Shown here: positions 1-10,679 of the stretch, piece after piece
Numbering within the stretch: the first letter of the stretch is position 1
How the letters are laid out: the number at the start of each line of letters is the position of its first letter
Assembly (NCBI RefSeq): GCF_004664715.2
Contig: NC_051063.1
Coordinates: 69,922,518-69,986,517, forward strand
Origin: Peromyscus leucopus
Taxonomy: Eukaryota; Chordata; Mammalia; Rodentia; Cricetidae
Reading direction: 5' to 3'
DNA: 64,000 nt
Position numbers and translations under genes: made by a program
Notes under the pieces: model-generated
Seen by the model: only the letters and a program-made list of their open reading frames with translations
Databases searched by the model: none
Told to the model about the DNA's origin: nothing

Positions 1-342
1 CAGCTGCCAGGGTTGGGGCTGAAGTGGAAATAACCCTTTCTCTCAAGCTGGAATCTGATGGTCAGACATCAGCCTATTGTTCTGCTGTTCCCATCCCTGG
101 TATGACCAGTTGATGCTGCAATGATGGGGTTGGATCAATTGAGGAGCTGGGAGAAACTGCCCTGGACTGGGCATCTGGGCATGACTTCCATTTTTTGCTA
201 GTCTTTGGAGATGGAAGGGCTGGTATCTCACTGTTCCTGCAGGTGGTTTATTTCTCAGAACATGATTGGGAACGCTTGTTTTTGAAGGAGTCTCCAAGGC
301 CTGATTCCTCTCCGTTTGGGTCCATTGGAATTTACTCCCCTC
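1..342. other. Unassigned DNA
   Basis: No repeat family or coding signal recognised. The 84-codon frame on the minus strand has no recognisable domain and is treated as chance. Confidence 0.5.
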
Positions 343-562
343 GCTAGTGAGATGGCTCAGTGGGTAATAGCAGCTGGCTATGTTAGCCTGACAACCTGAG
401 TTCAGTCCTGGAACCCACAGTTCCAGAGAGGAACAAAGAGAGCCAGCTCTTCACAGTTGTCCTCTGACCTCTACCTGTGCTCCACAGCATGGACATACAT
501 GCATTCACAGTCACACATCACACACAGCATCCATACACAATGATGACAAAATAAATAGATGA
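343..562 (+). repeat. B3-type (B2 superfamily) SINE
   Basis: Begins gctagtgagatggctcag, the tRNA-derived head of rodent B2/B3 SINEs. It continues through ..acctgagttcagtcctgg.., the box B region, and ends in an A-rich tail with aataaat. It is diverged, so old rather than recent. Confidence 0.85.
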
Positions 563-2351
563 ACGAGTCAGTGAACTGGAGCAGCTCAGGGCTGCACCGC
601 TGAGCACCACTTCAACTAGAGTGGGTAAGATGGTGAAGGGAAATGAGAGAGAAGAAAAAAGCCAGCAAGACAGATAGGTTTAAGACTTGAGAGGATGAAA
701 GTGGAGGAGGTGATAGATAGTACAAATGGTGGGGGGGAGGACGGACAATACAGATAAGATGTAGGAACACATGAAGAGAGGGACTGGAGATAGACCAGAG
801 CCAACACGAGGAGCTCACTGGTAAAGGACCTTCTGTGACTGGTGAGGCAGGATGGGGCCAGGGGGCAGAGGGACTGGAGGACTGTGATTAATGGGTAGGT
901 TTATATTTAAATGTAGTGCCATGAGTCTTTAAACTGCCTCCAACTTCTGGCTGAAGAGTAGACTAACTGAGGACATGGAGCAGTTAGGAACTGCGGCCCG
1001 AGATCGCCAGAGATCACCAGAGACATGGACCCTGAGAGCTAGAAGTGACAACTCATCAATGCAAGAGGAAACAGGATAAAGATTCTTTGTAGCTTCCTGA
1101 AATTGGGGTTTGGAAAGCAGATGGGTCACTACGACATCCCCGAGAAGAAAGATAAGGGTGTCACAGCTGTGGTGGTGAGCATGGGGAATACAAAGTTGAG
1201 TCTGCCCTGTTTCCTCTGAGGTCATTTCTAGGTGTTGAAGGAGCCTTGTCAAAAACAGAAGATAGATGAAGCAGGAGGGAGGATGAGAAAACCCAGAGCC
1301 TGGAGCTAGGATGGCATTCCTAGAGAAATGGGCAGAAAGCAAGGAAGGCCCAGGCAGAGCTGAGTGTCCATCTCTTTGAGTCAGAACCAGGAAATAGCCA
1401 GTTCAGGGGCTGAGCAGGAGCATCCCATCATCAAAAGGGATCAGAGGTCGTGTTCTAGCAGTCAAGAAGGCATTTGAGCTGTTCAATGTGTCCTGCTGTG
1501 GTAGAGGTTGCTGTGGTGGAGGTAAGATGTGTACTCACTTAGGGGGGTCCACCAAACCAGCCGTGTGGAGCTCTGGTGCAGCCTTGGTACCAGTGCTCTT
1601 CCTGGGATGGGGAGGCTGTACTGAGGTCAGAGGCCCTGAGAGGAGTGTGTTCCATGCTACTGGGGGACAATGAAGCAGGATTGAGGCAGATACTGCAGCA
1701 ATCTAGGCTGTGAGATGACTAGGGCCTAGGGAACCAAGAGTCCTAGGATGGGATGATCTCAAAGCCGCTTGTCTTTGGCAGTGGGACCACATGGCCAACA
1801 GCTCCAGGCAATGGCCTCACTGACCTGCCAACCATAGTCCCCAAATCCTCCACTGGGGTCAGGTTGGATACTGCATGAAGTTCTTGTTAAAGAGATCAGT
1901 CTGTGGTAACAGTGCTTGAGTCCCCATGTGGCCATGTACATCTCTAACTAAATAGCCCATTCCTAGGGATGACTCCAAGGCAAGGCAGTCTGGGGGACCA
2001 GAGTCCAAGAAGGCCCTCTGTCAGTAGGGCTCTGCTCTCTGAGGATGTCATGGGTTCCTTCCCTGATGGCTTTCTGCATCAATTTGCCTTCACCAACTCT
2101 GGCTTGATTAAGCAGAGGGCACTGATTCTGATTCTGGCTTGCTTCTTGCCTTCAGCCTGTTATGACTCATATGGCTCCATTGGTTGGGGCAGCTTTCTTC
2201 TTAGTTGCATGTGTCGATCCTTTAAGCTGTGAGGCTGCATCATGACTCACCGTTAAGATGTTACATCCTCTCAGAGCAACATGTCATCATTGAGCAATTA
2301 TGAAGCGCCTTCCCCAGGCCCTGATGGCATGGGGGGTTAAATGAGATGACC
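563..2351. other. Unassigned DNA with a purine-rich stretch
   Basis: No interspersed repeat recognised. About 600-800 is strongly purine-rich on the plus strand (many gag/gga words). Frames of 60-137 codons on both strands carry no domain I know. The cysteine- and glycine-rich start near 1488 resembles a keratin-associated motif only superficially. Confidence 0.4.
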
Positions 2352-2838
2352 TGTTGGGGAATATTATTTTAATGAGTGTTACTTTTGCTTGTACTGAATT
2401 TGTTTAACTCTGTGAAGCTGTGTTACTGTGCCTGTCTAAAACACCTGATGGTCTAATAAAGAGCTGAATAGCCAATTGTGAATCAGGAGAGAGAAATAGG
2501 CAGGGCTGGCAGGCAGAGAGGATAAATAGGAGGAGAAATTTGAGAGGAAAAAGAAGGAGCCAGAGAAGGAGGAGGATATCAGAGGCAAGCCATGGGGTAA
2601 GAAACAAAGGAGGGTATACAGGAATAGAGAAAGATAAAAGCCTAGAGACAAAAGATAGAGGGGATAATTTAAGTTAAGGAAAGCTGGCTAGAAACAAGCC
2701 AAGCTAAGGCCGAGTACTAATAAGTAAGAATATGCCTCTGTGAGTGATTTATTTGGGAGCTGAGTGGTGGGCTCCCCCAAAAGACCCCAAAGACCAAAAA
2801 AAGAAAAAAGAAAAAAGAAAAAAAACAACAACAACCCA
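2352..2838 (+). mobile_element. Solo LTR, ERV2-like (same family as 17743-18199)
   Basis: Starts tgttggggaatattatttta and shares long blocks with the inverted copy at 17743-18199: ctgtctaaaacacctgatgg, the gagagagaaataggcagggc block and tgatttatttgggagctg. No internal proviral sequence follows, so it is a solo LTR. The 3' end runs into an A-rich stretch (2797-2832) absent from the other copy, so the right edge is approximate and no TSD was found. Class II is inferred from the sister copy's 6-bp TSD. Confidence 0.8.
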
Positions 2839-3800
2839 TTTTAAAATGCTTAGTGAAAGGCTTGACCTGCATGAAGTGTTGAGCCAATGTGAGTCAGGAT
2901 GTGATTGTCATCGGAGAAGCCATTTAGTCACATTTGTGTGCTATGTTGGATGAGGATGCAATAAGAGGGCTGGGGAACCATGGAAACGAGCTGGAACTCG
3001 GGGACCGCTCTGGCATTCCCAAGCACCATAAGCAGCAAACAGCCCCAGGTGCTCAGATGGGACTGCCTGACCTTAGCAACTTCCGAGGTTCCTTGTTCCT
3101 CCTGCCTGGGCACCCCTAACCAGACCCTGCCTTGAAATACTTTCCGTGCTGAGTCTCTGGGCCATCTCTCTCCATGACATATCCTGGAGCGCCTTAGACA
3201 CTTTCATCACCACAGCTGACATCTTAACACCACAGTCATATGCTACGGCAATATTTATAGGCTTGTGGATTGCAGGTCTGGTAAGGAGAAGGAGGGGATG
3301 GAGGTGAGTCAGTGGCAGGCATGAAGAGTTGAGCTGGGCAGGACTCTGCTCTCTCATTAATGCCTCTGTAAATCATACCATCCCTTTGGGATGTTCAATA
3401 TTTTCATATTCATCTCCATTTTTCAAGAAGCAAGTGTCCGACTTGTCAAGCCAATTCTTTACAAATGACCTGTCGGTAGTAGCAGCATCAGATTGAGTGT
3501 CTGTGGACCTGTAATCATATCAAGGAGCCAGAGGAGGCTTAACGCCTCGAGGAAACATCCCACTTAGAGTCCTAATTGATACAGCAAGGTGCCCTGAGCC
3601 GTGGCCCTGGCCCGGGAACAGTGCTGGGGGTGGGGCTACTGACCCTATCAGAGTCAGGTACAATTCCCTTCAGCGGCCACTATTTGCTGGAAGGAAGCAC
3701 CGGATGACCATGACACCAGGGGGCATGCATCTCACTCACTGTGGGGACTCAAGGGATCCTTTGAGCAGCACACTTAGGTATTGAATGGTTTTGTTTAAAC
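2839..3800. other. Unassigned DNA
   Basis: No repeat family recognised. Base composition is ordinary. Overlapping frames of about 60-95 codons on both strands show no domain. Confidence 0.4.
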
Positions 3801-3813
3801 AAAATAGAGGTAA

Positions 3814-4030
3814 AGACTGGAGAGGTGGCTCAGTGGTTAAGAGCACTGGCTGCTCTTTCAGAGGACCCAGGTTCTATTTCTGGCACCCATAACCATCGGT
3901 AATTCTAGTTACAGGGTATCTTATGCCCTCTTCTGGCCTCCAGCAGCACTAGGCATGTGAGTGGCACACAGACATACATGCAGGCAAAACACCCATATGC
4001 ATAAAATAAGAATATATATGCAAAATTTAA
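3814..4030 (+). repeat. B3-type SINE with target-site duplication
   Basis: Head agactggagaggtggctcag, box-B-like ..cccaggttctatttct.., and an A-rich tail. It is flanked by aaaatagaggtaa (3801-3813) and aaaatagcggtaa (4031-4043), a 13-bp TSD with one mismatch, so both edges are well placed. Confidence 0.9.
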
Positions 4031-4077
4031 AAAATAGCGGTAAGATACACATAGAAAACTTACCACTTAGGCTTTTT

Positions 4078-4281
4078 TAAAGATGGATTTTATTTTTATA
4101 TGTGGGTATTAATATGTATAGGTGTTTACAGGTATCTAGAGAGGCCTGAGGAAGGTGTTGGCTCCCCTGGAACTGGAGTTCCAGGTGGTTTTGTGCAGCC
4201 TGATGTGAGTTCTGGGAACTGGACTCTCATCCTCTACAAGAGCAGTGAGCATTCTTAACTCCTGGGCCATTTCTCCAGTCC
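4078..4281 (-). repeat. B3-type SINE, inverted next to the previous one
   Basis: Reads as the reverse complement of a B2/B3 SINE: T-rich tail at the left, ..gggccatttctccagtccc at the right. It lies tail to tail with the plus-strand SINE ending at 4030. Confidence 0.85.
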
Positions 4282-4380
4282 CACATTTAGCCATCTTTAA
4301 CTGTTTAGTTCAGTCATGTTGTTACTGAGGCTAGCTGGGGTTTCTTTGGCTCTATCTGGTTACAAACTGTGGCTGGGAAG

Positions 4381-4508
4381 TGGGATGTAGTCATGTACAT
4401 GCAATCCCAGCACTTGAGAGGTTGGAGCAAGAGGATTGTTGCAAGTTCAAGGCAAGCCTGGGCTGTAGAGTGAGATTGAGGCATGCCTGGCTCAAATAAC
4501 AAGAAAAG
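4381..4508 (+). repeat. Old B1-like SINE
   Basis: Contains the 7SL-derived B1 words caatcccagcacttgagagg and ggcaagcctgggctgtagag, with many substitutions. An A-rich tail follows. Old B1/PB1 type. Confidence 0.7.
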
Positions 4509-5790
4509 GCTTCCTTAGCGTTTGTTGGTGGTACCGAGCTCAGAGGCTCACAAGCTGGACTTCCTAATCCAGAGGCTCATAGCTTCAAGCCTCGAGAACC
4601 AAAGGCTTAGGACTCCAAGCTTTCAAAGCTGGAGTCTCTTGTTCTAGCATTCAAGGCAGAGCTTATTGCTCTAAATTGTGACCACCAAGAGTTGCAGCCT
4701 CTGAGCGGGGCTTCTCAGCTAACCCTTGGCAGCCCTCTCAGACTCCCCCAGAGGCCAGAGTTGCGGTGTTTGTCCTCAGCACCCACCTTTGCCCCTTCAC
4801 CGTCTCTTGCCGCCTACCGTCCCAGCTTTGCTACCATCTCTCGCCTCCCCAATGCATCTGCTGTTCTTGGTAGTTTCCGGTAATGTCTATCCTCTGTCAT
4901 CTCTGGAAACTCTTTAGCTGTCCTCTACTGTGACAGCTTGGCTTTGGGTATGGGGTCCTTGGCTGGCCAACAGCTTGCTGCAGCTCAGAGCTCAGGTTCC
5001 AGAGCCCTTGGCCCTCGGGAACCCTCTACTCATTCCTTCTTGATGCTGTGTCTGCTGCTTCCACAGCTAGGGAAGGGAGCCCTAGGTCTTTTCTTCTTCT
5101 TCTTCTCTTTCTCTCTCTCTCTTTTTGTCTTTTGTAAAACTAGCTCAATTCATTCTATCCAAGAACATGCAAAAGACCCTCTGAGAGAGGCCTTTGTTGG
5201 TGCCTAATATTGCAACATCAGAGGCCAATACTCAGAAGGAACCTCCCATGCTAATCTGACAAAACTGAAGAACAGCCTCATTACAGAGCTGGAAAGGTGC
5301 ATGCCAAACTTTCCGGGAGATTGTAAATACACCAACCACACCGCAGTTTCTGACCCCATCCATCACAAACCTTACACTGTGACTGTGGCAATCACAGGAT
5401 TTTGGCTGAGTCATTAGAGAGGTGTCCACCTTCTGTCCTGAGAGAAAATGGCTGCAGGGTGAGCAGGGCCAGCTAGAATTCACTAAGGCTTTTCTTGCCA
5501 AGAGTGGAGTCTTCCAAAGTCTGTGCCCGTTGCCTGTAGTGGTTGTGACTGGAGCAAGGCCTCCCGAAGCAGGAGCTTGTGGCTTCAGCCACATCTTTGT
5601 GCTCACTTGTCAGAGGCACAGAGCAACACATGTTGCCTGTTGGGCTGCTTAAATAGATTGCCTGAATCCAGTGCAGGACCTGATACCAAAGCCTACTGGA
5701 TTGCTGACAGAGGTCTGCTGTCACTGCTTAGGGCATTATGTATTTTTCCCCCACAGTCCTGCGAGCTCCCTAGAATTTGGATCAAGATTA
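4509..5790. other. Unassigned, GC-richer segment with short internal repeats
   Basis: Words such as gaggctca and caagc recur at 4545-4620. A short (TTC)/(TC) tract lies at 5094-5123. The 10-mer tttgttggtg occurs at 4521-4530 and again at 5193-5202, which could mark the ends of an old insertion. No known family or protein was recognised. Confidence 0.35.
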
Positions 5791-5794
5791 GCTT

Positions 5795-5890
5795 TAATGC
5801 CTCTGTGATTGAGAGGAGTTACTTAACCTCCCTGAGTCTCAGAGGCCTTATCAGTTAGTGAGTGATAAAGATCACATCTGAGAGCTGTTC
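5795..5890 (+). repeat. MIR-like SINE fragment
   Basis: Contains gttacttaacctccctgagt, close to the conserved MIR core (gttacttaacctctctgag). It is a mammal-wide old repeat. A second, weaker MIR-like match follows at about 5980-6045. Confidence 0.7.
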
Positions 5891-6080
5891 AAGCTCTGAA
5901 AAGTCTGCTTTTATAAATTCTACTAAAGTTTGTGTTAACTATGCCGCCATTGTCCACTTTTGCCCTCTGGGAGTCTAATTCCACAAATCACTGGCCTTGG
6001 ACAAATGCCTTAACTTCTCTCTGGGTCTCGGTATGAATAACCATTGATACAAAGGTGGTTAGGGAAACATCTTCCCTGTT

Positions 6081-6253
6081 CCCCCAGCTTGTCTTTACAC
6101 CTGTGCATGGGGGATCCCCAGCTTGTCATCACACCTGTGCACGGGGAATCCCCCAGCTTGTCTTTACACCTGTGCATGGGGGATCCCCAGCTTGTCTTTA
6201 TACCTGTGCCTGGGGGGATCCCCAGCTTGTCATCACACCTGTGCCTGGGGGAA
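6081..6253 (+). repeat. Minisatellite, five 34/35-bp units
   Basis: Five head-to-tail copies start with ccagcttgtc at 6084, 6118, 6153, 6187 and 6222, giving periods of 34, 35, 34 and 35. Units alternate between two subtypes (gtctttacacc and gtcatcacacc). Because the unit is not a multiple of three and lacks stops, overlapping frames of 72-128 codons cross it. These are artefacts. Confidence 0.95.
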
Positions 6254-6402
6254 CGTGCATGAGAAAACCTTCAGAGAAAGACGATGCCAGGGCTTCATTC
6301 AAGTGTCTGGGGACATGAACTTTCTCCAGCTGACACATCTGTACCCACACTTAGAACTTTCCCAGGTGCTTTTCCTTAAAGTTTCTCGTCTTCCTCAAGC
6401 TC

Positions 6403-6756
6403 TGTCTCAGTTTCTTTCCAGTTGCTGTGATAAGATTATGTTAGGAAAGCAGCTTCAGGATGGGGGGATTTGTTCAGCTCACAGTTCAAGGTCCAGCCTT
6501 GCACTGTGAAGGAAGTCACAGAAGGAGGGCTTGATGCAGGTCATCATGTTACATCTACAGCAAAGAAGCATAGAGCAAGGGGTGTGCATGGGCTCTCCTC
6601 CCTTTCTTCACTTCCACAGGCCAGGTTCCCAGCCAGGGAATGGTGCCATCAAAGGTGGCCAGATCTTCCCACTTCAATTAATGTAATCAAGATGATCTCT
6701 CAGAAGCATGGCCAGAAGCTATATTACCTCAAGTTGACAATTAATACTAACCACTA
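6403..6756 (-). mobile_element. MaLR-type LTR (rodent MT/ORR1-like)
   Basis: On the plus strand it begins tgtctcagtttctttccag, then ttgctgtgataagattatg.., the reversed 3' end of rodent MaLR LTRs. It ends ..tgacaattaatactaacca.., the reversed 5' start. The right edge and TSD were not resolved. Confidence 0.7.
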
Positions 6757-7017
6757 GAGGCCTTGATGCTCTCCTTATTGCTTAATGAGCAGGATGATGT
6801 CTTCCTGACTGGTCCATGTACTGGTCAGGTCGGTAACAGATGTGTGAGAGTCCTTTTGCCCCTGTAGCTTCCCCCCACATGTTGTCTCCACCATAGTAGG
6901 CTCCTCATTATCTTGGAGACACATCCCTAATTTCTCCTCTTGCTTCGCTTTCTCTCCTTTGGGAATGCTCTTTCTTGTGGCTACAAGAAGTCCCTTCTCC
7001 TCCTGCTTGGTTAATCT

Positions 7018-7390
7018 TGGTTGTCAGCTTGATTGGAAAGACAATCTAGGAGATTTAGAAAGCCCACCTCTCAGGGTGTGTTGGTGAGAACGGTTCTGGA
7101 GACAATTAACAAAAACTCTCCCTAAATGTGGGCAGCATTAATAGGCTGGAGGCCCAGAGGAATAAAATGGCAAGGAGGTAGTAGGAAGCTTTCCAACACA
7201 GGATTCTCCTCTCTGCTTCCCAGCTGCCGAGAGATACACAGCTCTGTTGCACTCTGTCCTTCTGCTCGGATGTTGCTCCTCACTGCTGACCCAAAGCAAC
7301 ACAGCCAGTGAGAGAGGGACTCTCGACTCTGAAACTGTGAGTCCAAATTAATGCTTCTTTCAGGTAGTTTGGTCACAGCAAAGTAAAGCC
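7018..7390 (+). mobile_element. MaLR-type LTR
   Basis: Starts tggttaatcttggttgtcag, runs through gaaactgtgagtccaaatta, and ends near ggtcacagcaaagtaaag. This is the arrangement of rodent MaLR LTRs (poly(A)-signal region, then ..cacagcaa..). Diverged; no TSD found. Confidence 0.65.
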
Positions 7391-7837
7391 AAATAGTGCC
7401 TAGTGTAATGCCCTATCCCGAGCTGAACAGAGTCACCTCTGGTCACCCAGGAAGAAAGTGTCCTCTTTCTCTTCAATGAGACCAATCAGGATTTGGCGGC
7501 ACGTGCTCACCCCCCAAGCCCCAGTATGTCAGTGGGTGAAATTTTGCATGTGTATGCCTGTGTTCTTTAAGGAAGTGGCTTTGGCTTCTACAGATTCTCA
7601 AAGCATCTGTCATCAACCAGAAATAAATGCTAAGAACTACTGAACTGTAAAATCAATGCAAAAAGTGAATTAGGAAAAAATGAAAAAAATAGAGGGAATA
7701 TTTATCTAGTGTCAATGGAAAGGAGCTCTAAGAATTATGGGAGAGAATACAACAAAGGAATTTATAAGAGTGAGCTCAGTAAAAATGTTTTGAATTGCTG
7801 TGTATTAAAAACAAACCAACAAACAAAAGCCAAGTGC

Positions 7838-8012
7838 GGGCCAGAGGGAGGGCTCATGGAGTAAAGAGTGCTTGCTGCCAAGCATGACAACCTGGCTTGA
7901 TCATCAGATCTACCTAGTGGAAGGAGAGAACTGACTCCCAAAAGTTGCCCTTTGACCTCCACACCTATGGCATGCCTGATCCTACATGAACAACAAATAA
8001 GTATTAAAAAAA
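7838..8012 (+). repeat. B3-type SINE
   Basis: Contains ggaaggagagaactgactcc and a run of ttgacctccacacc, typical of the B3 body, and ends in an A-rich tail. Confidence 0.85.
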
Positions 8013-8099
8013 ATTCAGGTTAACCTAAAAAGTCACAGGAAAAAAAAATGTTCTTTTTTGACACTATGTTTGAAGCTCATTTCTCTTCTAACAAAAGTC

Positions 8100-8720
8100 C
8101 CACAAACCTATTGGCATAATTGTTCTAAAGCCAACATCTAAGTTCCAGAGTACCACATTTTTTCTAGAAGGTTCGGAGGAGAGTCTGTTTCTCTGCTTTC
8201 TACAGTTTCCCAGCTCTGGCAGCTGCCTACATGTGTGCCTCTTGGCTCCTCCCTCCATGTCTTGAGCCAGCAATGGCCATGTGAGTCTGCACATGTCTGT
8301 TTCTGTGATGGTGGCTCTTCTCCCTTCTCGCATGCACATGGCCATGTTATTTTCCCAGACCATCTGTAATGGGGGTTCAAAATGACTCCACTCTCACAGC
8401 TCTGGAGACCAGACTTTGGCAACCTGGAGCTGAAAGGTTGGCTGTGAAGGAGAACCCACTTCCTAGCTTCTGGTGGCTCCTGCATCCCTGTCAGTGCGTG
8501 GCTGGTGGCAGTGTAACTCAATCCTATCACCTGGTCCCTCCAAGTTGTGTCTGTGTCCAGGTTTTCTTATCAGAACAGTGGTCACAGATTAGGACCCACC
8601 ATAACCCAAATTACATTGTCTTAATTTAACCAATTACATCTGCAGAAACCCCATTTCTACACAGGTCACCTTCCGAGACTCCAGGAGACATTCCCTTTTG
8701 GAAGACACTGTTCAACAAGA
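8100..8720. repeat. Possible ancient eutherian repeat
   Basis: The run attacatctgcagaaacccc followed by acacaggtcacc resembles a conserved block of an old eutherian LTR/DNA repeat. The family was not determined and most of the stretch is too diverged to assign. Confidence 0.35.
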
Positions 8721-8769
8721 CACACTTGTGATTACACTGGGCCCTCTTGTGTCATCCCCAACCTCGTGT

Positions 8770-8868
8770 TTTTGAGAAAGGGTCTCACTTTGTATGTAGC
8801 TCGTGTATCTTTGAACTCCATAGTGCCTGTCATCACCTCTTGAATGCTAGGCATGTGCCCCACATTTG
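8770..8868 (-). repeat. Old B1-like SINE fragment
   Basis: Reverse complement of B1: ttgagaaagggtctcacttt, ..tgaactcc.., ..tgaatgctaggcatgtgcc. Strongly diverged. Confidence 0.6.
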
Positions 8869-8939
8869 GTCACCTCCCCATTTATTGAGTTAGCTGAGTA
8901 GCTACCTTCATTTGATCAATAACCTTTGTGTCTACTTTT

Positions 8940-10510
8940 ATTTTATTTTTTCTTCTTTTATTTTATAATTTAATTTAATTTTACATATCAGCCACAGTTT
9001 CCCTTGTTCTCCCCCCTCCTGCTCCCCTGCCTTCCCCTCAGCCCACCCCCCATTCCCATCTCCTCCAGGGCAAAGACTTCCCTGAAGATTGAGTTCAACC
9101 CAGTAGATTCAGTCCAGGCAGGTCCAGTCCCCTCCTCCCAGGCTGAGCCAAGTGTCCCTGTATAAGTCCCAGGTTCTAAACAGCCAGCTCATGCACTGAG
9201 TACAGGACCCGGTACCACTGCCTGGATGCCTCCCAAACAGATCAAGCCAATCGACTGTCTCACTTATCCAGAGGGTCTGATCCAGTTGGGGGCTCCTCAA
9301 CTATTGGTTCATAGTTTATGTGTTTCCATTTGTTTGGCTATTTGTCCCTGTGCTTTATCCAACCTTGGTCTCAACAATTCTTGCTCATACAAACCCTCCT
9401 CTTTCTCGCCAATTGGACTCCTGGAGTTCCACCCTGGGGCCTGGCCATGGATCTCTGCATCCAGCTCCCTCAGTCATTGGATGAGGTTTCTAGCACGACA
9501 ATTAGGGTGTTTGGCCATCCTATCACCAGAGTAGGTCAGTTCGGGCTTTCTCTCGACCATTGACAGTAGTCTATTGTGGGGGTATCTTTGTGGATTTCTG
9601 TGGGCCTCTCTAGCACTTTGCTTCTTCCTATTCTCATGTGGTCTTCATTTATCATGGTCTTTTATTCCTTGTTCTCCCTCTCTGTTCTTGATCCAGCTGG
9701 GATCTCCCACTCCCCTAAGCTCTCTTTTCCTCGACCCTTGCCCTTCATTACCCCCTCTCACGTCCATGTTGTTCATGTAGATCTCATCCATTTCTCTGTC
9801 ATTGGGTGATCCATGTGTCTTTCTTGAGGTCCTATTTTCTAGGTAGCCTCCCTGGAGTTGTGAGTAGCAGTCTAGTCATCCTTGTTCCACATCTAGTATC
9901 CTCCTATGAGTGAGTAGATACCATGTTTGTCTTTCTGAGTCTGGGTTACGTCACTCCGGATGATTTTTTCTAGATGCATCCATTTGCCTGCAAACCTCAT
10001 GATGTCATTGTTTTTCTCTGCTGAGTAGTATTCCATTGTGTATATGTACCACATTTTATTTATCCATTCTTCAGTTGAAGGGCATCTAGGTTGTTTCCAG
10101 GTTCTGGCTATTACAAACAATGCTGATATGAACATAACTGAGCAAGTGTCCTTGTGGTATGATTGAGCATTCCTTGGGTATATGCCCAAGAGTGGTATAG
10201 CTGGATCTTGGGGGAGATTGATTCTCAATTTTCTAAGAAAGCGCCATATTGATTTCCAAAGTGGTTGTACAAGCTTGCATTCCCACCAGCAGTGGAGGAG
10301 AGTTTCTCTAGCTCCACATCCTCTCCAGCATAAGGTGTCTTCAGTGTTTTTGATCTTGGCCATTCTGACAGGTGTAAGGTGATATCTCAGAGTTGTTTTG
10401 ATTTGCATTTCCCTGATAATTAGGGATGTTGAACAATTCCTTAAATGTCTTTCAGCCATTTGAGTTTCCTCTGTTGAGAATTCCCTGTTTAGTTCTATAG
10501 CCCATTTCTT
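8940..10510 (-). mobile_element. LINE-1, 5'-truncated, antisense
   Basis: About 1.57 kb of L1 in reverse orientation. A T-rich stretch near 8936-8990 is the degraded poly(A). Next comes a 3' UTR of about 0.9 kb, then the ORF2 C-terminus. The 5' end is lost at about 10510, where a B1 begins. Signature words include ttccattgtgtatatgtacc and tggccattctgacaggtg (reversed ORF2). Confidence 0.95.
9893..10510 (-). pseudogene. L1 ORF2 protein, C-terminal fragment
   Basis: About 205 residues from the end of the L1 ORF2 protein (endonuclease/reverse transcriptase; full length is around 1280 residues). Only the region after the reverse transcriptase remains. The cysteine motif of L1 ORF2 is visible as C-x3-C-x7-H-x4-C ([18 protein letters not shown]), followed by the conserved [17 protein letters not shown] stretch. 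The frame stops at the normal family position (..YSLIGGY), so this end has no internal stop or frameshift. The open frame extends to a Met at 10522, but the first few codons (PPP-like) come from the neighbouring B1. With no endonuclease, RT or promoter, it cannot act alone. Confidence 0.93.
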
Positions 10511-10679
10511 AGGTGGTGGCACACGCCTTTAACCCCAGCACTCAGGAGGCAGAGCCGGGCAGATCTCTGTGAGTTCAAGGCCAGCCTGGTCTACAGCGTG
10601 ATGATCCAGGACAGGCACCAAAACTACACAGAGACACCTTGTCTTGTAAAACCGAAAAAACAACCACAACAACAAACAC
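10511..10679 (+). repeat. B1 SINE
   Basis: aggtggtggcacacgccttt, ..gaggcagagccgggcagatc.., ..ccagcctggtctacagcg.., then a tail of aaaaaacaaccacaacaac. Its 5' end directly abuts the truncated 5' end of the L1. Confidence 0.9.

Noticed and set aside
1488..1673. Cysteine/glycine-rich short ORF resembling a keratin-associated protein
   Set aside because: Only the first dozen residues look similar. The rest has no KAP repeats, and nothing in the context supports a gene.
2346..2844. TSD for the first ERV2-like LTR
   Set aside because: atgacc on the left does not match acccat or ttttaa on the right. The A-rich 3' end blurs the boundary.
6055..6253. Direct-repeat array considered as a CRISPR
   Set aside because: Units are contiguous with no spacers and the DNA is clearly mammalian.
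6044..6509. Overlapping 72-, 87- and 128-codon ORFs
   Set aside because: All arise from the 34/35-bp minisatellite, which is stop-free in every plus frame.
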